Below are positions 53,701 through 61,305 of a DNA stretch of 64,000 bases, piece by piece (the stretch's first letter is position 1; each line of letters begins with the position of its first letter). The notes under the pieces are model-generated. The model did not search any database. It saw only the letters and a list, made by a program, of their open reading frames with translations, and was not told the origin of the DNA. Origin of the DNA: Glossina fuscipes (Eukaryota; Arthropoda; Insecta; Diptera; Glossinidae); the NCBI RefSeq assembly GCF_014805625.2, contig NW_023998441.1:692510-756509 (forward strand), written 5' to 3'. The position numbers and the translations under genes were made by a program.

Positions 53701-53904
53701 TTCCAGCCGTTATCACGAAAAGGAATGGAACATTCCTCATCACCCCTTCAACAAATGTCTTTTGAATCATCGATGCAGTTCTTGAAATGTGCTGCCGGAG
53801 CAGGTTGGTCTGATAAGCTAAATTCACCATCAAGTCGTTTGTCGGTAGGCTTACCCGTACAGAATGGCACCGGAGCCTTTCATTTATTAACAAATATTCT
53901 CTAA
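23438..53904 (+). CDS. RpI1: RNA polymerase I largest subunit (14 exons)
   Basis: The catalytic subunit of RNA polymerase I, which transcribes the 35S/45S pre-rRNA in the nucleolus. The spliced frame is about 1677 residues, close to other insect copies. Coding exons: 23438-23777, 24300-24666, 24723-25077, 25130-25488, 25552-25892, 25949-26172, 26227-26310, 27768-28303, 28366-28651, 28713-29679, 29743-29941, 31131-31378, 42075-42241, 53344-53904. All junctions keep frame with GT-AG borders; only the second donor is weak. Landmarks are clamp zinc Cys/His (C65, C68, C74, H77; later C207/C210), NADFDGD with three metal-binding Asp at about 562-568, the bridge helix at 957-985, the trigger loop in exon 10, an acidic jaw insert at about 1353-1435, and the Pol I-type C-terminus. 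The acidic insert and C-terminus distinguish it from the Pol II and Pol III paralogues. An Inr-like TCAGTTT lies about 80 bp upstream of the ATG. No frameshifts or stops were found. Confidence 0.95.
24300..24666 (+). CDS. RpI1: RpI1 exon 2 (clamp coiled coil, CxxC)
   Basis: The acceptor TTTTAG|G completes the split Gly codon. The exon encodes about residues 114-236, with a charged helical stretch and the [10 protein letters not shown] zinc pair (C207, C210). The end is placed at 24666 because only that position keeps the frame with exon 3. The intron would then start GTTGGT, a poor donor; a strong GTATAAGT begins four bases later but breaks the frame. Confidence 0.8.
24723..25077 (+). CDS. 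RpI1: RpI1 exon 3
   Basis: Residues about 236-354. It reads [19 protein letters not shown] and continues to [10 protein letters not shown], and contains [11 protein letters not shown], the conserved P-rich entry to the dock region. The acceptor is TTGTAG|A and the donor CGG|GTAAAA, phase 0, before a 52-bp intron. Confidence 0.88.
25130..25488 (+). CDS. RpI1: RpI1 exon 4 (lid, rudder, dock)
   Basis: Residues about 355-474, from [15 protein letters not shown] to NIHPG. The segment [19 protein letters not shown] is the near-invariant block of the largest subunits that shapes the RNA exit and active-site floor. The donor GG|GTAAAC splits a Gly codon, and a 63-bp intron follows. Confidence 0.92.
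25552..25892 (+). CDS. RpI1: RpI1 exon 5 (NADFDGD catalytic loop)
   Basis: Residues about 474-588. It holds [15 protein letters not shown] and the universal [16 protein letters not shown], whose three Asp hold the catalytic magnesium. The acceptor is CTTAG|A and the donor TTAG|GTATAT; phase 1 leaves a G that completes Val in exon 6. Confidence 0.95.
25949..26172 (+). CDS. RpI1: RpI1 exon 6
   Basis: Residues about 588-662, starting [18 protein letters not shown] and ending LWSGKQ. It follows the active-site loop as in all large subunits (pore and funnel entry). The acceptor is TTACAG|T and the donor CAG|GTATTC, phase 0, before a 54-bp intron. Confidence 0.92.
26227..26310 (+). CDS. RpI1: RpI1 exon 7 (84 bp)
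   Basis: A small phase-0 exon of 28 codons, [15 protein letters not shown] to KISSK, which joins the SGKQ of exon 6 as expected from the family. The donor AAG|GTAAGT is strong. The following intron is 1,457 bp and carries a mariner derivative. Confidence 0.9.
26964..27561 (-). mobile_element. mariner derivative 1 (internally deleted)
   Basis: An approximately 600-bp element in RpI1 intron 7, bounded by inverted termini: TTAGGTGTTTGCAAAAAT at the left and its exact reverse complement ending at 27561. The left flank is TA and the right TG, so the TA duplication is decayed. The - strand carries mariner transposase text: an N-terminal helix-turn-helix relic ([18 protein letters not shown]) fused to the C-terminal catalytic end ([14 protein letters not shown] reading). 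The middle of the transposase gene is missing, and small extra deletions occur relative to the copy at 48930. It cannot encode an enzyme and could only have moved with a helper. Confidence 0.85.
27768..28303 (+). CDS. RpI1: RpI1 exon 8 (funnel)
   Basis: Residues about 691-869. The text includes [17 protein letters not shown], the conserved start of the funnel, and [13 protein letters not shown]. The acceptor is TTTTAG|C. The donor AATAA|GTAAGT leaves two bases that complete a Lys codon with exon 9. Confidence 0.93.
28366..28651 (+). CDS. RpI1: RpI1 exon 9 (bridge helix start)
   Basis: Residues about 869-964. It contains [31 protein letters not shown] and [10 protein letters not shown], leading into the bridge helix that spans the active-site cleft. 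The acceptor is TTTTAG|A and the donor GAA|GTAAGC, phase 0. Confidence 0.94.
28713..29679 (+). CDS. RpI1: RpI1 exon 10 (bridge helix end, trigger loop)
   Basis: The largest exon, residues about 965-1286. [19 protein letters not shown] completes the bridge helix. Near the end, [20 protein letters not shown] and [19 protein letters not shown] form the trigger loop and the adjoining helix. The donor CAGT|GTAAGT leaves one base that becomes Tyr with exon 11. Confidence 0.95.
29743..29941 (+). CDS. RpI1: RpI1 exon 11
   Basis: Residues about 1286-1353, [14 protein letters not shown] to KFKASL, part of the jaw. The acceptor is TTGCAG|A and the donor TT|GTAAGT. The two leftover bases match the first base of exon 12 and so confirm the 1,189-bp intron between them. 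Confidence 0.88.
29942..31130 (+). other. RpI1: RpI1 intron 11, no element recognised
   Basis: Intron of 1,189 bp. It includes an 89-codon + strand frame (30778-31047) ending in a Lys/Arg-rich run; it matches nothing known to me and is skipped by the frame-consistent splice from 29941 to 31131. No transposon was recognised. Confidence 0.6.
31131..31378 (+). CDS. RpI1: RpI1 exon 12 (acidic jaw insert)
   Basis: Residues about 1353-1435, dominated by D/E/K ([34 protein letters not shown]). An acidic, poorly conserved insert here is typical of the Pol I subunit and absent from Pol II. The acceptor is GCATAG|A and the donor GGTG|GTAAGC, with one base left over for a Asp codon in exon 13. Confidence 0.87.
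31379..34650 (+). other. RpI1: RpI1 intron 12, left part, no gene seen
   Basis: The left third of a 10.7-kb intron. A TA-rich microsatellite lies at about 33031-33066. Two direct copies of a word of about 24 bp (gagtgatggactactggtct / gagtgatggactaatagtct) lie at about 33511 and 33597. No protein-coding similarity was recognised on either strand. Confidence 0.5.
34655..35405 (-). pseudogene. ZAD zinc-finger gene relic
   Basis: The - strand keeps pieces of a ZAD protein, the arthropod-specific transcription-factor family whose N-terminal domain binds zinc through four Cys. [21 protein letters not shown] near 35360 is the ZAD opening with its Cxx[22 protein letters not shown] near 35090-35020 fits the ZAD end. 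A short acidic linker follows ([18 protein letters not shown]), then a damaged C2H2 finger ([16 protein letters not shown]) near 34770 whose His residues are gone. Stops and shifts separate all the parts. It lies antisense inside RpI1 intron 12. The family assignment rests mainly on the CRVCL block and on the order of the parts. Confidence 0.6.
35437..35703. repeat. Dispersed repeat shared with 22625-22985
   Basis: Second copy of the divergent repeat seen upstream of RpI1, with the same word order (ggaatttattttaattt, caatttacagctgttttc, caaccaatactaac, catcaacaaatgctgaa, atacgtgttta). It is about 90 bp shorter through internal gaps. It begins about 30 bp upstream of the first Met codon of the ZAD relic, so it could be the duplicated 5' region of that gene family rather than a transposon. 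Confidence 0.65.
35878..35892. repeat. Target-site duplication, left copy
   Basis: The 15-bp word gactaaagtgtttat lies directly beside the 3' tail of the I-like LINE and recurs exactly at 41697-41711, beyond its 5' end. Confidence 0.92.
36170..39723 (-). pseudogene. I-like LINE ORF2, about four lesions
   Basis: The ORF2 polyprotein starts at 39723 with the endonuclease ([49 protein letters not shown]). The reverse transcriptase follows ([64 protein letters not shown]). RNase H comes last ([45 protein letters not shown]), ending in a Cys/His tail (DICEDC...HLIFEC). Lesions are a frame change near 38683, a TGA at 37987-37989, and frame changes near 37330 and 36907. All catalytic motifs are legible, so decay is recent relative to other LINEs in the window. 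Confidence 0.9.
39769..41201 (-). pseudogene. I-like LINE ORF1, one frameshift
   Basis: Reads from Met at 41201 ([17 protein letters not shown]) through a K/S/N-rich linker and an RRM-like region ([17 protein letters not shown]). It changes frame between about 40683 and 40641, then continues to 39769. The second part carries three knuckles: [31 protein letters not shown] and CLGCGS. The last third ([12 protein letters not shown] and a hydrophobic heptad-like end) may be a multimerisation segment. About 475 codons in all. The frame change looks like a simple one-base indel, not a programmed shift, because no slippery motif is evident. Confidence 0.85.
41697..41711. repeat. Target-site duplication, right copy
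   Basis: An exact copy of gactaaagtgtttat at the 5' end of the I-like LINE. Removing the element and one copy restores a continuous intron sequence. The remaining intron to 42074 is AT-rich with no feature seen. Confidence 0.92.
42075..42241 (+). CDS. RpI1: RpI1 exon 13
   Basis: Residues about 1436-1491, [17 protein letters not shown] to YLWAKITFK: the end of the acidic insert, then the strand that resumes the conserved jaw. The acceptor ATATAG|AT completes the Asp codon begun in exon 12. The donor AAA|GTAAGT is phase 0. The exon is isolated by 10.7 kb upstream and 11.1 kb downstream. Confidence 0.85.
47448..47581. repeat. Imperfect tandem duplication, about 67-bp unit
   Basis: Two consecutive units open with gatcagtaataaacgcttaagc and ggtcagtactaaatgcttaagc, and both contain cttattaataaaata or ttattaataaaata. 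No coding potential. It lies in RpI1 intron 13. Confidence 0.7.
47932..48186 (+). other. Unidentified open stretch with one stop
   Basis: Codon-like text on the + strand, [14 protein letters not shown]...[14 protein letters not shown] and [12 protein letters not shown], then TGA at 48142 and [13 protein letters not shown]. The composition (Trp, Cys, mixed residues) is less A/T-driven than its surroundings, which hints at a decayed gene or transposase, but I do not recognise the family. Confidence 0.25.
48930..49630 (-). mobile_element. mariner derivative 2 (same family as 26964)
   Basis: The second copy, in RpI1 intron 13. The left end reads ttaggcgtgtgaa and the right end, less certain, aatttttcaaacgcaa. 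- strand frames give [19 protein letters not shown] from the transposase N-terminus, then [20 protein letters not shown] and [13 protein letters not shown], the signature around the third catalytic Asp of DD34D mariner enzymes. As in copy 1, the N-terminal block joins the C-terminal block after the word cctgaaaatgacattttt, so both descend from one internally deleted form. Frames are broken. Confidence 0.8.
49631..53343 (+). other. RpI1: RpI1 intron 13, right part, no gene seen
   Basis: About 3.7 kb of intron up to the acceptor TTTTTTCAG|GTGG. Several 60-75 codon frames on both strands (for example 50894-51121 and 52513-52719, both -) resemble nothing I recognise. Confidence 0.5.
53344..53904 (+). 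CDS. RpI1: RpI1 exon 14 (C-terminus)
   Basis: Residues 1492-1677 and the stop. [38 protein letters not shown] and [14 protein letters not shown] are the conserved end of Pol I largest subunits. There is no CTD heptad array, which excludes Pol II. A poly(A) signal follows eight bases after the stop. The acceptor is TTTTTTCAG, phase 0. Confidence 0.95.
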   Translation: MDVKHKQVNIPDITTDLISKTVIHQLDDINRAIIYTGDEGEQVLKTDGVNIAGMFNHSNILEINRIYSNDIHAMAKTYGIEAAVQVIIQEVFNIFKVYGITIDRRHLSLIADYMTFDGTFQPLSRKGMEHSSSPLQQMSFESSMQFLKCAAGAGWSDKLNSPSSRLSVGLPVQNGTGAFHLLTNIL

Positions 53905-53911
53905 TATATTA

Positions 53912-53917
53912 AATAAA
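53912..53917 (+). other. RpI1: Poly(A) signal of RpI1
   Basis: The canonical AATAAA lies eight bases after the TAA stop codon at 53902, followed by an A/T-rich run, so the 3' UTR is very short. Confidence 0.7.
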
Positions 53918-54090
53918 TGCATGTAAAAAAATTATTTTATTCCGGATGCATTATTACTTTTAGTGCCACAATATGGTTCTGTGCTCGTCGAAATGTTTCC
54001 TGACGGATTCAAGTATGAATAAGTACGTTCTTTTTTTTCATCAATACATCAACATTTCTAATTTGGCTTCACTCCCGCCATACATGTCAT

Positions 54091-54616
54091 AGGGTGGTGC
54101 ATAACTATCAGGCGTTTTTAAACGACGTTATGAGGCGCTCTTGAACACTATTTGTTACGAAAAAGGAACATAAAAATCCAACAGTAATATTTATTAATTA
54201 ATTAATCCGGATTAATCCGGAGCTTAGTTTACTTCAATAAATTTCCAAGTTTGTTAAGACAACGAACGATGATTGAAGAGACTTTCGCTCCTTCCACGGC
54301 TGCCAAAGTGCCTGGTCATCGAAATACTGGCTTATCTTGCAAGCTAGTGTCTCTAGATTTGAACGGGCAAACCATTCCACATACGTCGATTGTGCCTTTA
54401 CCGAAAAGTTTGTTGTGATCGCGAAACGACTGTGAAGCTTTCTGTCCTTTCTCAAAGTGGTACAGCATATGACGAATATGAGTATGATTGTCGATACGCG
54501 TTTTCATAACCTAAAAGTAAAAGCATATTTTTATTCATAAATTTGGGAAAGTATTGCAAATTTTTATTAAAACGTGGGACGTCAAAGAAACGTCTGACAA
54601 TTATGCACCAACCTAT
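54091..54616 (-). mobile_element. mariner derivative 3 (different subfamily)
   Basis: An approximately 525-bp element just downstream of RpI1. The termini are inverted: AGGGTGGTGCATAACTATCA at the left and AGGTTGGTGCATAATTGTCA read inward from 54616, each beside TA. The - strand encodes the N-terminal DNA-binding part of a mariner transposase: HIRHMLYHFEKGQKASQSF, NKLFGKGTI, FKSRDTSLQD, FDDQAL and, after shifts, IVRCLNKLG. The catalytic part is absent and the frame is broken. Terminal and protein sequence differ from mariner derivatives 1 and 2. Confidence 0.85.
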
Positions 54617-55864
54617 TATCTTTAATTTCAAACAACAACCAGTAAAAGCTAGGATATGTTTTTCGTAACCAAAGGAAGAGATACAGGTCTTAAAGTCTCA
54701 GGCTTTACCTCCATCCATTTTCAAGAAGCCAAGAAAAAAAAAATAAAATTTACTAGATGGAAATACATTCGAAAGAAAAAAACCGGAGACAAAGAAAAAA
54801 AATGGCACGCGGCCCATATTTTTACTTCAAACCTAAAACAAGTTCCGTTGTTGTGTAAAACCCAGAAATCTTTGAAATGCGTTTACAAGTTCCTACCTTT
54901 TTTGGTTATCTAATCTTCTCTAGCATTAATTATGAACACTTTTCATTCTTCATAGCAAATAAAGAATATTAAATAGTCAAGTTCACTTACCACTCAATGT
55001 TAAATTCAAATTTATTAAATTATTTGAATGCACTAAACAAAGTTTAACTTTAACACTCTGATTTTGTTCAATTATTTCAACGCACTATACACTATAATTT
55101 TACTAAATTATTTCAATGCACTGAACAAATTTTAAAGTATCTTTCTTTTAAAGTATCTGTTTTTTTAAAGTATCTTTATTTTTCTAAAAAGTTGTATCTT
55201 ATGAAAATGTAGGAAAATTAAACTTTGTTTCTTTTATATTTTTTTTTGATTCAATTTTCTTTTAATTTCGGGCAAAACTTTATTAGGTTGTGTGATTTGC
55301 CAGCTTGGCAAATTGATTGATCGAATTTTGAAAGCCGTTCGCTGCTTTTATACAGAAATCTTTTGCGTAGTTTTTAAAAAAATTCACCATCTAGGGGGGA
55401 TGGAGGGGTCACAGAGTTGCTTTCAACAAATATCAATAATGGTGAAAATAAAATTTCACCACATATTGCATGATATTGATATATACTTGTGCAAAGTTGC
55501 ATTTTAATATTATAATATTATACATTCATTGAATGCATAATGTACAATATAATGTACATTATCGCAACTATGCGATGAAGAGATGTTTGGGGAAAATGAT
55601 ATAATTTGATTTTATTGGAGAATTAATTAAATGTCCATAATAAATAAATAAATAAATTTGCATATGTTCCTTTTGCAAATTTTAAGATTTGAAAGAAAAA
55701 ACACTTGCAGAATCAAAAAGAGAGAGTGTTCGACGCAGAAAATCACAAATTTCGGCTCGTATGAGAGTAATTAAAAAATTTTAAATTTATACACTGTAAG
55801 TATTTAATTGGAAGTCATTGGTAGTCGCGGCAGCTAAAGTAATTTTTTCAAGAGTCATTTTATA
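54617..55864. other. Intergenic with short AT repeats
   Basis: No gene was recognised. Three spaced copies of an attatttgaatgcactaaac-like word lie at about 55018, 55071 and 55110, followed by a triple ttaaagtatcttt motif (about 55130-55180). Near 55505-55560 there is a cluster of AT palindromes (tattataatattata; gtacaatataatgtac). An 85-codon Lys-rich frame at 54656-54913 is not supported. Confidence 0.5.
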
Positions 55865-56188
55865 ATGGAAACTGATACAGTTTTCAAAGAATCTAAGAAA
55901 GTAACCACAAATAATAATTCAAAAGAAAATGGATCGTCGGATACTCAACCTAAAAATCAAACCATTGTTGATGAATCAAAAGGAGTCGCCAAAAAAATTA
56001 GGAACATTCCAGGAAGCTCAGTGACATAAACTAATACCATAGTGGATAAACAATACTTTTACGAGGATGAAGTATTTCGAATCTATAAAAAAGACCGCGT
56101 CAAAGTTAGTCTAGTTGTTGAGACATCTGGGTTCTATTCAGATGAGGAAGATGAGGAATTCGAAGAACCACTTTTCAATGATAATTAA
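55865..56188 (+). pseudogene. Unidentified acidic protein relic
   Basis: Starts with a Met codon in a 54-codon frame (METDTVFKESKKVTT...) ending at TAA 56027. The same frame then continues as coding-like text, QYFYEDEVFRIYKKDRVKV and ETSGFYSDEEDEEFEEPLF, to a second TAA near 56186. Rich in N, K, D and E. I do not recognise it. It lies upstream of and on the same strand as the xylosyltransferase-like relic, but nothing shows that the two were one gene. Confidence 0.35.
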
Positions 56189-56360
56189 AGCGTTATTTGG
56201 TAGCCAGACGCACAAGACGTGACCGTCAAAGAGAACTCGGTGACTTAGGAATTGGAAAAATCGAAAAGAAAAAAAATCAGCTTTGTTTTTTGCTAATGAC
56301 TACTTCTTAATTGCTAAATGAGTCCCGGAAACAGCTGAAAGAAAATCTTTTCGGTTTCCC

Positions 56361-56767
56361 TATCGGCATAGGGCAAATTTTCCCAATACGGACTTTGGTA
56401 GCCCTTTCTATATGTCGCCAAATGAAAATCTGAGAGGCATCTGTGTGGGTCTCAACTCCGGAGTTGTGCTGCTACACCTCACTGCTATACGTCACTCCCG
56501 ACTTTATCACGACCAACTGCAAGAAACTGCAATACGTAAATTGATATCGAAGTTATGTTTAAAGGTCATTTGGGCAATCAAAACTTTTTCACTTTATTGG
56601 GCTATGAATTTCCGAATCTGATTTATCGTCTGAATTGCGTATGGAATCGTCAATTGTGTACATGGTGAAAAGATCATGGCTACAGTGATGTCTTTGATAA
56701 ATATTTCACTTGCAAAGGACGTATCAAAATGTATCATGGCAACTGTAATCCTCGAGTACCCGAATAA
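56361..56767 (+). pseudogene. Xyloside xylosyltransferase-like (XXYLT1) pseudogene
   Basis: Resembles the C-terminal half of xyloside alpha-1,3-xylosyltransferase, the ER enzyme that extends O-linked glycans on Notch EGF repeats. Landmarks in order are YRHRANFP, GLNSGVVLLHLTAIRHSRLY, FKGHLGNQNFFTLLGYEFP (after a frame change near 56565), LNCVWNRQLCTW, then TGA where Trp is expected, and DHGYSDVFDKYFTCKGRIK and YHGNC to a TAA at 56765. The family ends in the same way with a CTWNRQLCTWW-like block and an HGNC motif. One frameshift and one nonsense codon make it a pseudogene. No intron is visible in the part retained. The N-terminal half, including the DxD motif, was not found. Confidence 0.8.
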
Positions 56768-57419
56768 TAAATCTAATAAGTCCAAGGAATGTCGATAATG
56801 ACAGATTAAAGGACGTTAAGCTTTATGCATCTCATACGTTAGTTAAATAGTTAGTTATGTAAAATTTTCTTACCAAAATAACAAATTTCATCGCAAAATT
56901 TTCTCCTTAGCATCTTAGTTACTGCCCTATATTCTCCTCTTCATAAGTATTCATTTCTCTGAATGATTGTGATACCCTTTCAAAAGCCATCATTATACAT
57001 ACATATAAGTGTTTGAAAAATGTTTAAATTGAACCGCTACTACATCGTCGCCAAAATAAAATGCGAGGGCAGAAATTAAATCCTGAGTATCTTGATTTTG
57101 CACCTTATAGTGCTCAAACTTTTTCCAATTTTCACAGGTTCCTTGAATCGTATCTGCTTTTCCGCTTTTCTATTTAAATACGTCACCGATCTTGAAAAAT
57201 ATAAAAGCTTTATTCATATATCTGAAAAACGAATTTAGTACTAACCAATGCTATCACAAAGCGTCAGCAATTTTGCTTACGCTGTTTTGGCAATTTTGAG
57301 AGAGCGTTTCACGCATCTCTTGTGTATGCGTACAGCTAAAAAGGTCGGAACTCGAAAATGAAATGTAATTAATTCCACACATAATCAGTGCCTAGTAGAT
57401 GTCGCAAAAAATTCCCTGG
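56768..57419. other. Intergenic, nothing recognised
   Basis: No supported gene. The last part (about 57380-57420) may be the 5' leader of the Jockey-like LINE that follows. Confidence 0.45.
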
Positions 57420-57544
57420 CAGTTATCACTGCGCTCTAATATGCTGAAAATTTTTGCCGTGGAATCTTTTAGTTTTTTGTTCTTTTTTTTTCTTCATAAG
57501 CTCCTCTTGTTGTTTTTCCTGGACGTGGAAAGTTTATTTACATG

Positions 57545-58570
57545 ATGTCGTGCAAAAACAGAATCTGAACGATTCATCTCGTGTTGGCCGAGTGATCGTT
57601 TTTGCCACGCAAAGTGTGAGGGCATCACCAGCCATACTGCTGAAGCAGTCTCTGATTCCTTAAAAGGCTTACGATGGTCATGTCCTGACTGTAGAAAGCG
57701 GGACATAGATTTCTACAAATTCTTCACGGAGACGAGAAATTGTTTCTCAGATTTGAGCAAAAGTCTCGACTCCTTGTGGGAAAAACTTCAGATCATTAAG
57801 ACTAGGTTTGATGAGCGTCGTGATATTGCGTACTCCCCTTCTTCGCCAGCTAGCAAAGTTACAACTCGTAGCATAGCGTCTGGTTCGTCACCTCTGAATT
57901 CTCCTAAGTCTGATTCGTTGGTGGAAGTTAGCGATTCCTCAAAGTCTACTAAGAACGTTAGCGTTTCTGCTATTGTTGAGTGGGTCGGTAGCAAAAAGTT
58001 ACAAATACGTCAAGAAGTCGTTCTGGTTTGAGCTATGCTGCAATGGCAAGAGTATCGCCTCCTAGTGGCGTCACTCACTCAACTCAGGCGTCATCGCCTA
58101 AAACTAATAAAGAGCAATATAAATCATCCTCTCCCCCGGCTGTTCGAGTGTGAACGCTGATCTCCAAACTGGATATGTCGCACAAGCTGCTCCATTGGTA
58201 ATCCCATCTATATTCTCACCAACTCAAAACTCCCCAGTCGTGAACCCTACCGCTCCTAGCTGTAATGACATTTGCTTGACGACAGTTCCTCTCAGAAACG
58301 CAATATTTGTGTCAAGGCTGGCACCCGATACATCTGCGGATAACATAAAAAGTTATCTAGCGGTGAAAGTCCCATCAGTCAATCTAAAGCGGGTTACTAT
58401 TTTTAAATTGGCTCCATCTCAATCTGGAGCAATCACTTCTTTTAAAATTTTTGTTCCGACTGAAAACAATGATATGTTGTTAGATAAACCACTTTAGCCA
58501 GTTGAATCCGTAATAAAGGAATTTATCCCTCGTGATCGTCGCCGTAATACTAAACCAGTCGTCCTGTCGC
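57545..58570 (+). pseudogene. LINE ORF1 with PHD-type zinc finger, broken
   Basis: Begins with Cys/His text typical of a PHD finger (CRAKTESERFISC, FCHAKCEG, RWSCPDC), found in ORF1 of several CR1/Jockey-group LINEs and replacing the usual retroviral knuckles. A Ser-rich linker follows, with a TGA near 58029. The second part at 58150-58497 contains AIFVSRLAPDTSADNI, KRVTIFKLAP and, beyond a stop at 58495, PVESVIKEFIPRD, which is the conserved end of this ORF1 type. A frame change near 57550 precedes the finger. Confidence 0.75.
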
Positions 58571-58639
58571 CTCCAAAAAACTAAATGTTTCTTCAGGCTC
58601 ACAACTTTTCCACAACTCTTTCCAGGTTTTCAAAAATGA

Positions 58640-61305
58640 CCGATTGAACCGCATTGGTAGTGGTGTATTAATTGCCATATCTTCGTCATTTCCGTCCAAA
58701 TCAATTGAATTTCCTACTACTCCTGACGTTGAATTTGTTGCCGTTCGAGTGAAAATGCCTAATAAACAACTATTTATAACCTGCTCCTATATTCTTCCAA
58801 ATTCCGATATCTCCATATATAAGAAACAGGTCGCCCTTATTTGTGAAGTGGCTAAGCAGTCGAAACCCTACGATTTGGTTGTTGCGTTGGGAGACTTCAA
58901 TTTACCTCAAGTCACTTGGTGTAACAGTGGCAATTCTGGCTGTTTGATTCCTACTTCAACGTCTGATAGGGCTGTTGTGTTCTTTAACAAATTATTTGAA
59001 CATAATTTAGTTCAATACAACCGTACGCCTAATTGTAATGGCAGACTGCTTGGTCTCTGCTTTGCCAATTTTTCTGAGATTAGTGTAATTCGTTGTCCAC
59101 CTTTAGTTTACCTGAGAATCCTTATCACAAGCATGATGGTTCGTTGAATTGTTTTAATATTCCAGATCCAACATTTTCGAATAATTATTAAGATTTTCAT
59201 AAAATCAATATTGCATTGCTAAAATATCACCTTTCACATATAAGGCTTGATTTCTCAACTGGAATTATTGAAAGCTTATTGTCATCGTTCTACAATACAT
59301 TAAATCTAGCTATTGCTGCATCTGATCCGATCAACCATTGTCGACCTCGAAGCAGGTGTCCCCCGGGGTTTAATAAGACAATTAAATATTACAAGAACAG
59401 AAAACACACGCTTTTCAAAAAATATTCGAAAAGTGGCTCTGCTCTTGACTATTTCGCTTACTTCGTGGCGAGGCATATATTTAACTCCCTCAACCACCAT
59501 TATTACTGCAGATACCTTCAGTTCATTAAATCCTCTTTGTTTGCTAATCCTAAATTCTTCTTTAAATTTGTTAACTCTAAAAGAAAAATTTCCACATACC
59601 CCTCTCATGTTTCTTTTAATGGATATGATTCCTCGGATAATTTTGAAATCTTAAATCTATTTGCTGAGTATTTAAGACGAAACTTTTCGATTGCTAATTT
59701 CGATTTATCAGCAAACTACCCATATCCTATAACTAACTCGGTTTCAATACCTAACTTGGTTATTTCGGAAGATGATGTTTTTAAAGGGTTGAGTTCTCTA
59801 AAATACAGTTGTTCGCCTGGTCCTGACGCAATTCCATCATGTGTACTTAAATCTTGCGCTGTCGAGTTATGTGGTGTGATCTCAAAGATTTTTAACATGT
59901 CCTTGTATTTAGGTGTTTTCCCTTCATGTTGGAAGAGTAGTTTCCTTATTCTTATCCACAAGAATGGAAGAAGACAATTTGTTGAGAACTACAGAGGCAT
60001 AGCCAAGTTGATTGTCTTGCCCAAGTTGTTCGAGCGTTTTGTGACTCAGCATTTGGTCTTTGCCATTAATTCGTATATTTCTCCGCACCAGCACGGCTTT
60101 CGTAAAGGGCGATCTACAGTCACCAACTTGTTAGTTTACCTGTCATGTTTTCAAGGCTTTTTCTAGCGGCTCTCGCACAGATGTTATTTACAGTGATTTA
60201 AGCAAAGCATTTGATATGGTTAACCGTAGACTACTTATCTTTAAACTCCAAGCCTCTGGTTTCCCATCCTACTTAGTGAAATGGATAAGCTCTTATCTGC
60301 ACAACAGATCCTTCAGGGTTTTGTTTAACTCCATCATCTCGGATGAATTCTCCGTTACGTCTGGCGTACCTCAAGGAAGTCACTTAGGTCCTATTTTATT
60401 TAGTTTATACATTAACGATCTCCCATCGGTGGTTAATTCCAGCCAGATCTTAATGTTTGCTGATGATGTGAAACTGTTTTCTTCCTTCTCTGTTGAATCG
60501 CAATCACATCAGCTTCAAGGTGATTTGGATAATTTTGTTGCAAGGTGCTCTTTGAATCTTCTGAAACTGAATCTGAGTAAATGTAAGAAGCTTTCATTCT
60601 CAAGAAGAAAGTCATTCATTACTCAGTATTTCATAGATTCGCTTATGCGAGGAGGAGGACGTTGATTCAATTACAGATTTAGGCGTTCTATTAGACCATA
60701 GGTTACGTTTTAACTTGCATATTGAGCTCTCGATTAGCAAAGCTAGGTCCGCGCTTGGTTTTATAAAAAGGTGGTCCAAAGAGCTTGATGATCCCTACAT
60801 TAGGAAAAGGCTGTACATGTGTTTGGTTAGACCCATACTTGAGTATGCCTCAGTTGTGTGGTCTCCTTCATATAGGTGCTACGTAGATTCAATTGAATCT
60901 GTTCAAAAGCAATTCTTGGTGTTTGCCCTTAGAAATTTGAGTTGGGATCCGATTGCCTCTCTTCCTCCGTATGAAAATAGGTTGCTTCTGCTGTCCCTAC
61001 CGTCTCTTGAGAAACGTAGATTTGTTCTTGGCGTTTCCTTTCTAATTAAAGTAATAAATGGTGCTATTGACTCGCCTTCATTATTTGGTGAAATAAGCTT
61101 TAATGTCCACAACCACTTCTCTAGGCACTTTATCTTGGTTAAGCTTAATCAGTGTAAATTTAATTATGAGCTGTTCAATCCGCTCAGAGTCGTTTGCAAG
61201 AACCTAAATGACGTCTACCACTTATTCTGGTTATCGGACTCTTTAAAGTCCATTAAAGCAACATTGCTTAATACGCGCGATTTACCTATGTCGTATTTAA
61301 ACTAG
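58640..61305 (+). pseudogene. LINE ORF2 (endonuclease-RT), broken
   Basis: The endonuclease starts only at KNDRLNRIGSGVLIAISSS, so about 70 N-terminal residues with the first catalytic positions are absent. VALGDFNLPQVTW and the later region are present. The reverse transcriptase runs from about 59216: SPGPDAIPSCVL, YRGIAKL, LPKLFERFV, QHGFRKGRSTVTNL, then a shift near 60165, SDLSKAFDMV, SGVPQGSHLGPILFSLYIN, and FADDVKLFS as the catalytic box. After a shift near 60660 the thumb and C-terminus follow (KARSALGFIKRW, LVRPILEYASVVW, ENRLLLLSLPSLEKRR), ending at 61303. There is no RNase H. Confidence 0.87.

Noticed and set aside
23438..53904. Possible identity as the Pol II or Pol III largest subunit
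   Set aside because: There are no CTD heptads, the jaw has a long acidic insert, and the C-terminal block matches the Pol I type.
54656..54913. Lys-rich 85-codon frame
   Set aside because: Composition follows A-runs; no domain and no homologue that I recognise.
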